From Azophilus sp026709365 (lineage in GTDB: Bacteria > Pseudomonadota > Gammaproteobacteria > Pseudomonadales > Azotimanducaceae): DNA of 64,000 nt. Positions 38,776-48,200 of this stretch are shown here, piece by piece. The DNA lies in assembly GCA_965200175.1 (NCBI GenBank), contig OZ241345.1, forward strand, positions 620,001 through 684,000, read 5' to 3'. A model generated the notes under the pieces. That model worked only from the letters and a program-made list of their open reading frames with translations, did not search any database and was not told where the DNA came from. Within the stretch, counting starts at the first letter, position 1. The number at the start of each line of letters is the position of its first letter. A program made the translations under genes and the position numbers.

Positions 38776-39462
38776 TCAGTCCGCCGCGCCGCCGTGGTCG
38801 CTGGCCGACGCCAAGGCGTGGTCGGCGGCCATCAGGCCCTGCAAATAGTCGGCCAGCAGCTTGATTTCCTTGTCGGTCAGCCCGCGCGCCGAATCGCGCA
38901 TCATGCCGCCGTAGCCTTCATCGGTTCGGCGCTCGCCTTCGCGGTAGGCCTTGAGCTGCGCTTCGGTGTAGGCCGCAGGCTGACCGCTCAGCCGCGGAAA
39001 CCCGGCTGGCGCGTTGCCGCCGCCGGACGGCGAGTGGCAGGCCATGCAGGCCGGCACTTGGCGCTCCAGGATGCCGCCGCGATAAATGGATTCGGCTTGG
39101 GCGATGGCCTCGTCATCACCCCCGGCCTGCCTGATCCGGCCGGGCAGCGAGGCGTAGTAGGCGGCCAGATCCTCCAAGTCCTGCTCCGACTTGCCAGTGA
39201 GTTGGCCAGTCATCAGCAGGATCGGGCGCTGGTTGGATTGGATGAGTTGCAATTGGCGCAGCAGGTATCTTTCGTTCTGCCCGGCCAAGTCGGGGTAGGT
39301 TGGGTCCAAGCCAGTGGCGCCGTCCATGCCGTGGCAAGCCGAGCAGGCCAAGGACAGCGCCTTGCCGGCCGTCGGATCCCCCGCCCCGTGGGCGGCGGCC
39401 ACCAAGCTGAGGCAAGTGGCGGCCAAAGCCGTTTGAATGGTCCGAACCCTGTGAAACCCCAT
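38776..39462 (-). CDS. Cytochrome c4-like dihaem protein
   Basis: The 228-residue product starts at the ATG of MGFHRVRTIQTALAATCLSL (signal peptide to about HGA). The two class I haem sites are CSACHG (about 40) and CMACH (about 138), with Met ligands probably in ILLMTG and GGMMRDSA. The twin-domain architecture is that of c4, a periplasmic electron carrier to terminal oxidases. The longer upstream frame lacks a signal sequence at its start and is not used. Confidence 0.9.
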   Translation of the reverse strand: MGFHRVRTIQTALAATCLSLVAAAHGAGDPTAGKALSLACSACHGMDGATGLDPTYPDLAGQNERYLLRQLQLIQSNQRPILLMTGQLTGKSEQDLEDLAAYYASLPGRIRQAGGDDEAIAQAESIYRGGILERQVPACMACHSPSGGGNAPAGFPRLSGQPAAYTEAQLKAYREGERRTDEGYGGMMRDSARGLTDKEIKLLADYLQGLMAADHALASASDHGGAAD

Positions 39463-39634
39463 GAAACCTCGTTCTCCAACATGTTGCGGGCTTGGCAAGG
39501 TCCGCTGTCGAACCTTCATCCGGCACGGTACGTCAACGCCTGCCGCGCGAACGCTTAGAATGACCCCAGTTCGGCTTGCCGAGATGCCCGAGCTCGGGCA
39601 GGACGCGGATTATACCCAAACCGGAGCGGATGCA

Positions 39635-40267
39635 GTGAACGCCTTGGGCCATCGCCTGAACATGCAGTTTCTGGCCAGCGCGCCGGACTTATCAAGGTGC
39701 CCGGCAGGGGAGGCGCCGGAAGTGGCCTTTGCCGGCCGCTCCAATGCCGGCAAGTCCAGCGTGCTCAACCGCCTTACCGGCACTCGGCACACCGCCAAGG
39801 TGAGCAAGACCCCGGGCCGCACCCGCCTGCTCAACTTCTTCGCCCTGGACGGCGGCGCCCGCCTCGTGGACCTGCCCGGCTACGGCTACGCCAGGGCTTC
39901 CGCCCAAACGCAGGCCCAATGGCAGGCTGCGGTCAACGAGTACTTGAGCTTTCGAGACCAGCTGGCCGGCGTGGTGCTGGTCACCGACATCCGCCATCCC
40001 GGCATGGCCTTCGATGAGCAGTTCATCGACTGGGCGCTGGCCTCCGAGATGCCGCTGCACGTCTTGCTGAACAAGGCCGACAAACTCAAGCGCGGCGCCC
40101 AGGGACGGGCCTTGGCAGCCTATCGCAAGCGCTTGGGCGGGTTGGCCACGGCGCAACTGTTCTCGGCGCTGCGAGGGCAAGGCACTGATGAGCTGTCGGC
40201 GCAGGTGATGGCTTGGCTGGGCGATGCCGACGCCATCGCGCAAGGTCGCCCGTGCCAACCGGGCTGA
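39635..40267 (+). CDS. engB: Ribosome biogenesis GTPase EngB/YsxC
   Basis: The 210-residue GTPase starts at GTG 39635 (reading VNALGHRLNMQFLASAPDLS), with GGAG about 9 bp upstream. G1 is AFAGRSNAGKSS (about 34), G2 the TPGRT segment, G3 DLPGYGYA (about 80), G4 LNKADKLKRG (about 145) and G5 FSALRGQG. EngB is needed for 50S assembly. It diverges from the cytochrome c4 gene, as in pseudomonads. Confidence 0.93.
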   Translation: MNALGHRLNMQFLASAPDLSRCPAGEAPEVAFAGRSNAGKSSVLNRLTGTRHTAKVSKTPGRTRLLNFFALDGGARLVDLPGYGYARASAQTQAQWQAAVNEYLSFRDQLAGVVLVTDIRHPGMAFDEQFIDWALASEMPLHVLLNKADKLKRGAQGRALAAYRKRLGGLATAQLFSALRGQGTDELSAQVMAWLGDADAIAQGRPCQPG

Positions 40268-40582
40268 ATGGACTTCGGGGCCTTCAATTGGCGGGACTTG
40301 GTCGAAGGCTTCCTAAAAGCGGTGTGCGGGATGCCGGTGGCGCGTGAGCGGAAGCGGAAAATAGGCGGCATCACCCTTGTGCGGGCAGTGCGTCGAATGC
40401 TCCGTGCGACGACAAAGCTCCATGTTGGCATCCGAGCGCGGAATGTAGAGCACCGGCGGGTAGCGGCCCTCACGCAGCACCAGTGCGTTGCTGCTGTCGG
40501 CGACCACCTCGCCGGTGAACAGCACCCGCACCCGGCTTGGGAGCGATGCCGCGGTTATGTGTGGCGCTCGCTTGTCTTTCAC
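40268..40582 (-). pseudogene. DUF427-domain protein, frameshifted
   Basis: From GTG 40582 the frame gives VRVLFTGEVVADSSNALVL, REGRYPPVLYIPRSDANMEL and STHCPHKGDAAYF, the conserved first two-thirds of DUF427 proteins. It then runs out of register, and a weak continuation (EAFDQVPPIEGPEVHS) is visible in another frame. A normal length would be about 115-120 residues. The 3' end lies against the engB stop. Confidence 0.7.
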
Positions 40583-40635
40583 CGCTCAACCTGACCTTAT
40601 CCGGGGTTGGCTCCTGAAACCGTCGGCCGCCACTG

Positions 40636-41061
40636 TCACCTGAACTCGACGAGCTCAAGTCGGTCGCCGAAGCGGCGGAAGTCCTTTGGGTTGAAAGTCA
40701 ATAACTGTCGCTCGCCGTGGGCAACCATGGTTGCCACCAGATTAGCGTCATGAACTTGACGGCCAGATAGCCTGACGTCGCGGCATAGACGCTCAAGCTC
40801 GTCCATCGCCGCCGGTCCATCTTCAAGGACCGTGAAAAGTGACGTGAGCCAAATGACGTCCTTTAGCGCTTCGGCCATGGACAGGGGTATCGTCCAATTC
40901 TGCGGGCGAGTTGTTACGGCGAGGTATTCCCGAACCACTTGCCTGCTGATGGTTGGGGCGAGGGGAGCGTTGAGCAGGTCATAGAGCTTTCCGCGCGCCA
41001 ACTCACTTTGAGGCGCACCATCAAACCGGGCGTACACGAGAACGTTGGTGTCTATGAACAT
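40636..41061 (-). CDS. vapC: VapC-family PIN-domain toxin
   Basis: The 141-residue PIN ribonuclease has the first acidic residue in MFIDTNVLVYA, REYLAVTTRPQNW in the middle, then QVHDANLVATMVAHGERQLL with the second Asp and LLTFNPKDFRRF at the end. Such toxins cleave tRNA or rRNA. It begins 6 bp after the stop of the DUF7662-like antitoxin gene, and the pair is apparently intact. Confidence 0.88.
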   Translation of the reverse strand: MFIDTNVLVYARFDGAPQSELARGKLYDLLNAPLAPTISRQVVREYLAVTTRPQNWTIPLSMAEALKDVIWLTSLFTVLEDGPAAMDELERLCRDVRLSGRQVHDANLVATMVAHGERQLLTFNPKDFRRFGDRLELVEFR

Positions 41062-41067
41062 GTCCGG

Positions 41068-41487
41068 TCAACGTCCCGATTCGTTGTAGATTTCCTCACG
41101 GCTCAAAGTGAAGCCTTCCGGCCAAGGCCCGGGATTGTGGCGCGGGAAGACCTCGTCGAGATCAACAGTTGGGCGAGTCGAGGACTGGGTGGCCGATCCG
41201 CCTTGCCGCCGAAAGGTCAGGGTTTCACCGTTCAGATCGACCGCCTCGGTTGCCCAACCTGCCGCTTGCCAAGCCAACGCGTGGCTGTGGCCGTTGCCCG
41301 CGGATGAATTTGACCACCAAGGGCGATGCACCCGAGCTGAGTTGGGCAGAGGGAAGCCAAGAATAGCCTCAAGTGCGCTGAAGGAGGTGCGAAACTCTGG
41401 AGTCCGCAGTGATTGAAGGTGGCAATACAGCGGAGCATATTTGCCGCGTTGTGCAGTAGCTTTGATGAGTTCGGTGCGGTCTTGCAT
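41068..41487 (-). CDS. Antitoxin with N-terminal DUF7662-like domain
   Basis: In this 139-residue protein residues about 15-95 (YAPLYCHLQSLRTPEFRTSF, LEAILGFPLPNSARVHRPWW and WAVDLNGETLTFRR-like) fit the DUF7662 domain, usually a small stand-alone protein. The C-terminus (VDLDEVFPRHNPGPWPEGFT then LSREEIYNESGR) is the acidic tail typical of VapB-type antitoxins. It is therefore probably a fusion in which DUF7662 binds DNA or ligand and the tail neutralises VapC. It is first in the operon. Domain name from memory. Confidence 0.65.
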   Translation of the reverse strand: MQDRTELIKATAQRGKYAPLYCHLQSLRTPEFRTSFSALEAILGFPLPNSARVHRPWWSNSSAGNGHSHALAWQAAGWATEAVDLNGETLTFRRQGGSATQSSTRPTVDLDEVFPRHNPGPWPEGFTLSREEIYNESGR

Positions 41488-41515
41488 GAAGCACCTTGTA
41501 TGTGTTGTAGGACTG

Positions 41516-41537
41516 TAGTTCTTAATTTAGTTCTTAA
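41516..41537 (-). promoter_or_regulatory. Tandem direct repeat upstream of the toxin-antitoxin operon
   Basis: TAGTTCTTAA occurs twice, 12 bp apart (41516-41525 and 41528-41537), 29-50 bp before the antitoxin start. It is a good candidate operator for autoregulation by the antitoxin-toxin complex. The region is markedly AT-rich. Confidence 0.5.
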
Positions 41538-41548
41538 CCTGTTGGTCG

Positions 41549-41834
41549 TCAAGCGAGTGGGGGGGCTGCGTTGCCCTGATCGACCAGCCTCAGTTGGTGG
41601 CGGCCGTCAGGTGCTTCATTGAAGGGCATGAACTCCGGTTCGATGGAGAGCACGAAGGGCAGGCGCCCGATGCTCGGCTTCAGCGACGCGACCCCGCAGC
41701 AATAGACGGGATTGCGAGCGGGTGTCGGCGATCACCTCCGCGCCCTCCTCTTGGAATGCCTCCACCGTCACGGGCCCTATGAAATCCGCTGCCTGCGTCA
41801 GGACGACGCGCTTGCCTTTCAGCCTGTTCGCCAT
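41549..41834 (-). pseudogene. Short-chain dehydrogenase remnant
   Basis: From ATG 41834 the frame reads MANRLKGKRVVLTQAADFIG, then VEAFQEEGAEVIADTR, the beginning of an SDR. After that the register is lost. A different frame reads SIGRLPFVLSIEPEFMPFNE, then HQLRLVDQGNAAPPLA and a stop at 41549, which looks like the 3' end of an unrelated gene. About 200 SDR codons are missing. Confidence 0.5.
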
Positions 41835-41880
41835 TTCGGTTTCCCTCGCATTGATGGCGAGTCGGGATTGCAGGTCAGCG

Positions 41881-42666
41881 TCAGTGGGTGGTCACTTCGA
41901 TGTGAAACAGCCTTGGCCAATGCTTGCCGGTCACGAATAGCCGGTGGCCAGCGGCGTCGTAGGCGATGCCGTTGAGCACGTCGGTGCGCGGGGTTCGGAA
42001 CACCAGGGGCAGCAGGCCGGTCAAGTCGAGCCAGCCGCGCACTTGGCCGTTGGCCGGGTTGATGACGGCAATCCGGTCGCTGGGCCAGACGTTGGCGTAC
42101 AGGTCGCCCTCGACGAACTCGAGTTCGTTCAAGCCCGCCACAGGCTCGGCGCCGTCGCGCACCTGGAGACGTCGAACCTCCGTCAGGGCGGCGGGGTCGA
42201 GAAAGCGCAGCTCGGCGCTGCCGTCGCTCATCACGAGGCTCTCCCCGTTGGCGGCAAGCCCCCAGCCTTCGCCGTCGTAGCGGAACCCGCCGACGGGGGC
42301 GAGGCTGGCCGGGTCGTAGATGAACCCGTCGCCGGCCTTCCAAGTCAATTGGTGGAGCCGCCCGCCGAAGAGCGCCAAGCCCTCGCCAAAGCGGTCGTCC
42401 GGCAGGCGGCGCTGGCGCAACACTTGGCCGCTGGCCAGATCGACGGTGCGCACGGACGAATGGCTGTAGCGGCCGGTGCTTTCATGGAGCTTGCCATCCG
42501 CGAACAACAGCCCTTGGGTGAACGCTTCGGGGTCGTGGGGGTAGCTGGCGATGACCCTGTAGGCGTAGCGCGCGGAAGCGGTGCCGGGCTCAGCCTGATT
42601 GGCTGGGGCGGGTTCCGCCAACGCAGCCAGCAGGATGACCAGAGCGCTCCGCAACAGTGCGCTCAT
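41881..42666 (-). CDS. Glutaminyl-peptide cyclotransferase family protein
   Basis: In this 261-residue protein a signal peptide (MSALLRSALVILLAALAEPA) precedes a five-bladed beta-propeller. YPHDPEAFTQGLLFADGKLH, ESTGRYSHSSVRTVDLASG, NELEFVEGDLYANVWPSDRI and VLNGIAYDAAGHRLFVTGKH are the conserved blade segments of plant-type/bacterial glutamine cyclotransferases. It is exported and would form N-terminal pyroglutamate. It overlaps the tesB stop by 4 bp. Confidence 0.88.
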   Translation of the reverse strand: MSALLRSALVILLAALAEPAPANQAEPGTASARYAYRVIASYPHDPEAFTQGLLFADGKLHESTGRYSHSSVRTVDLASGQVLRQRRLPDDRFGEGLALFGGRLHQLTWKAGDGFIYDPASLAPVGGFRYDGEGWGLAANGESLVMSDGSAELRFLDPAALTEVRRLQVRDGAEPVAGLNELEFVEGDLYANVWPSDRIAVINPANGQVRGWLDLTGLLPLVFRTPRTDVLNGIAYDAAGHRLFVTGKHWPRLFHIEVTTH

Positions 42667-43520
42667 CGCAAGCGAATCAACCCTTCCTGGGCCGCTGAGG
42701 CCACCAACTCCCCGGCTTGGCTGTAGATCAGCCCGCGCGTGAGGCCTCGGGCACCACTGGACGCCGGGCTGTCCTGCACGTAAAGCAGCCATTGGTCGGC
42801 GCGGAACGGGCGATGGAACCACATGGCGTGATCCAGGCTGGCCACCTGCAGGTTGCCGTCGAAGTAGCTCACTGCGTGGGGCTGCATGGCCGTGTCGAGC
42901 AGTGACCAGTCGGATAAGTAGGCCAGCACGCATTGGTGCAGGCGCGCATCGTCCGGCAGCCGGTCCCTAGCGCGCATCCAGCACATCTGCCGCGGCGGCC
43001 GGGCGCTTGGCTTGTAGATGTTGACCGGCTTGACCGGGCGGATCTCGATGGGGCGCTGCCGTGCATAGGGTTCCGGCTGCCCCGGCGGGCGGTCCTTGGC
43101 GTGCCGCGCCCGCACTGCCTCCTCGTCCTCCAGGGTCTCCGGGTCCGGCGCGTCCGGCATCTCGAACTGATGCGCCAAGCCCGCCTCCTCGATCTGGAAG
43201 GAAATGGACATGGCGAAGATGGCCTCGCCGTTCTGGATGGCGACCACTTGCCGGGTGGTGAAGCTCCTGCCGTCCCTGATCCGGTCCACGGTGTAGAGGA
43301 TGGGCGTGTTCATTTCGCCGGGCCGCAGAAAGTAGCCGTGCAGGGAGTGGGCATTGCGGCCCGGCTCCACCGTGCGCGAGGCAGCGACCAGGGCCTGGCC
43401 GATGACCTGCCCGCCGTAAACCCGCTGCCAGCCTTCATTGGGGCTGGTGGCCCGGTAGTGGTTCCTCTCGATCGTCTCCAGGTCCAGCAGCCGGATGACG
43501 TCCTGCAGGCTCTGCTCCAC
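42663..43520 (-). CDS. tesB: Acyl-CoA thioesterase II
   Basis: This 285-residue double hot-dog protein contains GWQRVYGGQVIGQALVAASR (about 30), SLHGYFLRPGEMNTPILY (about 70), QVVAIQNGEAIFAMSISFQI and, in the second domain, QVASLDHAMWFHRPFRADQW with the catalytic Asp. It ends GLTRGLIYSQAGELVASAAQ. TesB hydrolyses medium- and long-chain acyl-CoA. It overlaps the cyclotransferase gene, and ahcY lies 21 bp upstream. Confidence 0.93.
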   Translation of the reverse strand: MEQSLQDVIRLLDLETIERNHYRATSPNEGWQRVYGGQVIGQALVAASRTVEPGRNAHSLHGYFLRPGEMNTPILYTVDRIRDGRSFTTRQVVAIQNGEAIFAMSISFQIEEAGLAHQFEMPDAPDPETLEDEEAVRARHAKDRPPGQPEPYARQRPIEIRPVKPVNIYKPSARPPRQMCWMRARDRLPDDARLHQCVLAYLSDWSLLDTAMQPHAVSYFDGNLQVASLDHAMWFHRPFRADQWLLYVQDSPASSGARGLTRGLIYSQAGELVASAAQEGLIRLR

Positions 43521-43541
43521 GGTGGCGGTGGGCCGCTGCGC

Positions 43542-44918
<1,377 letters not shown>

Positions 44919-45206
44919 GGCTGGATGGGTCCTTTTGCCGCTTAGGGGTTTGGAATGCCCTCGCCGCTCCGGCACCGGGAGCGATGCGGGCGGGAGAGGA
45001 GCGTGAATGCTAACAATCCGGCGGGTTTCGAGCAAAACACACACCCGCAGCCTCGCTCCCGCCCTTGACACTGGGAGCCTCTCATCAAGTCCCTCGTTCC
45101 GCGCATCACGGGTTGGGATCGCAACGATCCGGCAGTGAGGAGCCGGACATTCAGCGGCGGGGCGGAATCCGCTTCGCAGGCGCCGTGAAGCGCCTTCCGG
45201 GAGCGC
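44919..45206. other. Spacer between ahcY and the autotransporter gene
   Basis: It holds the ahcY leader on the minus strand and the 3' flank of the long minus-strand gene. Short open frames exist in both directions but lack ribosome sites. No riboswitch, tRNA or convincing terminator is seen. Confidence 0.5.
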
Positions 45207-48200
45207 CTACCACTGGAAGGCGAACTCGATTTGAATGCCATGATCGGCCGGCGCCGGGCCACCCTCCCGCCGCATGGCCAGCACACCAAGGCTGAGGTCC
45301 GGCGCGCCCGGCTCCGCCTCCGGCGTCAGGCGCCAGCCGAGGCTCCAGTCGCGGCTGCCGCCGGAAGCGCTGTGGCCCAGGTGCGGCGTGCCGACGAACC
45401 GGCCGCCGAGAATCGGCAGGCCGAAGCCCGCCTCCATTGCCCAGCGCGCCGCATGGGCTCCGCCGCCGCCCAGGCCAGGGTTCCCTTGGGACAGCGGACC
45501 GTCCGCGAGCAAGGCGCTCAAGCCTCCACTCGACGCGCCGCCGAGTTCCTGGCGCAGCGCCAGCGACAGCCCGAGCGCGGAGTCCGGCGCCGGATCGTAG
45601 GCCAGCGATGCGGAGAATCCGCGGTCGCGCATCGCCCCGTCCTCGTGGGTGATCAGCGTGCGGCCCTCAAGGTCGAGCGCGAGGCCGAGCCCGGGCGCGC
45701 TCCACGCGAGGCCGCCGCCGAGCTCAATCCCGAAGCCGGTCTCCGCATCGCCGCCGTCATGGCGCGCGCCAAGCGCCAGCTTCGGGGTGAGCGCGCCGCC
45801 GTTCTCCAGGGCAATGCGCCAGCTGCCCTCCAAGCCGAGCCGCAGCCGGGTCACGTCGGAGCTCGACGCCGCGAAGTCGCGGGCCTCCTCCGAGGCGGTC
45901 CGCACCCAGAGCGCGTCCGAGGTCACCGCCAAGCCGGGCCCCCCTGCGGGCGCCCGAAGCACCTCGCCCCGCATTCCCGTTGCCGCCATAGCCCAACTGG
46001 TGCCCGCGCTGTGGCTTTCGCCCATGGTCTTGAGCATCACCTCGCCGGCGCCGTAGCCGGCTGCGCCCCAGAGCTTGAGGCGCTCCGAGACCCGCAGGGC
46101 GGCGTAGGGAACCGCCGCCGGCAGCGTCGCCGCCACCTTGCCGTCGCCGACCGGCGCCGCGCCGACGCACGACGCTTCGCTCGCAGCCTCGGAACAGGGA
46201 TCGACCCCGCCGATGGCGGCGTAGCTGCCTGTGGAGGAACTCCGCGTCAGCGCCAGCCCGACGAGCCAGTTGCCGCGCGCGTAGTCCGCGCCCAGTATGC
46301 CGGTGGTGACCGTGCCGTCGAGGCTGATGTCGGTTCCGTTGCCGCCTTCCGCGCCGTTGAAGCCGCCTTGCGCAGTGCGGCCCCAGAAGGCAAGGCTGCC
46401 GCCGGAGCCATCGGCCTGCCCAGTCAGCGAGAAGCTCGATCCCAGCAAAACCTCACGCATGGTCATCGCGCGCGATTGGAGCGGGGATGCGCCGAAGCCG
46501 CTGTCGGCTGACCCGGCGCCGAAGCGGTCGCCGAACGGGCCGGACGCGCCGCCCGGCTGCATTGGCATGGATGCCCCAACGCCAAGGCTGCGAGCCATGT
46601 CCGCCACGGCCAGCGCCGCGCCGTTATCCGCAGCGTCAGCGCCGCCCGTTGCGGGCTGGCCGGAGGCCCGGCCCGAGCCGGCCGATGCGCCAAGCGCCAG
46701 CCCGGCGAAGCTGCCCTGCATCCCCGGCGCGCGGTCCGCCTGCATCCGCCCGGCGATGCCGTCGAGCGCCTGCTCGGCCACCGTGCGCCCGAAGCGGGCC
46801 AAGTACGCCGCCGGCAGCGGGTCGGCGTTCGAGATGGTGCCCACGCCCACCGCGTCGGCGATGCTCGCGCCGACCGGGCGCGAGAGCACCATCTCGAAGG
46901 TCTCGCCGCCGTCATCGTGGGCGTCGTCGAGCGCATGGATCCAGTAGCTCTGCTCCGTCTGGCCGGGGCTGAACGTCAGCCACCATCTATTGTGCTGGTA
47001 GTCGCTGTTCTCCCGCGCCGACACCGGGCTCGACTCCCGGGTCTCGACCAACACGCGCACCAGCTCCGCCGAGCCCAGCGGCAGCGGCGGCGAGAGCGTG
47101 ATGGTGAACTTCAGGGTCTCGCCCTCACTCCCGGCCGCATCCGAGATGGACAGCGTCCGGCCGACCGCGGCTTCATCGGCAAGGTCGTTGCAGGCCTCCA
47201 AGCGCTCCAGCTCCTCCCGCACCGGGCGCCAGCCCGACCATAGCCGCTCGCCCATACGCGCCTCGGCTGCCGTGTAGGGCGCGAGCGTCGCATGGGTCTC
47301 CGCCCCGAAGGCAATCAGCACGCGCAGCCAGTTCTCGCCATAGCCGCGATCCGCGCGGTTGCGGTTCAACTCATAGTAGCCGCGCACTTTGGCGACCAGG
47401 CTCGCCGAAGTCGCCGCACAGGCCACCGCTGGCTCATCGTCATCGAGGATGTTCACCGTCTGCGCGGACGGCTGCCCCAGCGCATAGCCATCCCCCGCGT
47501 TCAGCGTCGCCGTCACGGAGCCATCCGCCTCGTCCGTGCCGTCGTCGTCGGTGGCAACGGCGAAGTCCGCCGTGCCGCTCGCGCCGACGGTCACCGTCCT
47601 GGCACCCACCTCGCCGGCGGCGGCGAAGCTGCCGGTCTCGGACACGGTCACCGTGATCGGCAGGTCGGTGGCCGGCGCGGGGACGGCCCTGAGGGTGAAG
47701 GCCGCATCCCCGCCTTCGGTGACCGCTGCGCCGCCCGCAATGCTGATTGCCGGCAGGGCCGGTGGCGCGTCCGACCGCTGCGGCGACCGTGCGGCGCCTT
47801 CGAGGGCCGTCAGCGCCGCCGCCACCGACACCCAGCGCATCCAGCCTTGGTCGGCGTAGCCCTGCGCCTCGGCTGCGGCCATGGCCGGCCCCTCGCCCTC
47901 GGCCCCGCCGCTCAGCGCATGCAGGGCGCGCCGCCAGCGCAGGACATGGTCCCAGCCGCGCGCGATCTCGGTGGTGTAGTGGCGGACCTTGTCAATCAGG
48001 GGCGGCTCTTCGATGGTGAAGCGGGTTTCGCTGTATCCGTCGCCGGAAACACCCGTGTTGAACGTTCTCGACAAGGTGGCGATCACGCTCTCCTGGGCCT
48101 CGTCCAAGTCGTCGTGCAAGAGTGCGATGTAGAAGGGGACTCTGTCCAAGGCTGCGGGGACCGCGGTGCCGTCCGCCGCGTTGTTGGCGCGCGTGCAGCC

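Noticed and set aside
44919..45206. SAH riboswitch upstream of ahcY
   Set aside because: I looked for the conserved GAGGAGCGCUGC and AGGCUCGG core on the minus strand and did not find it.
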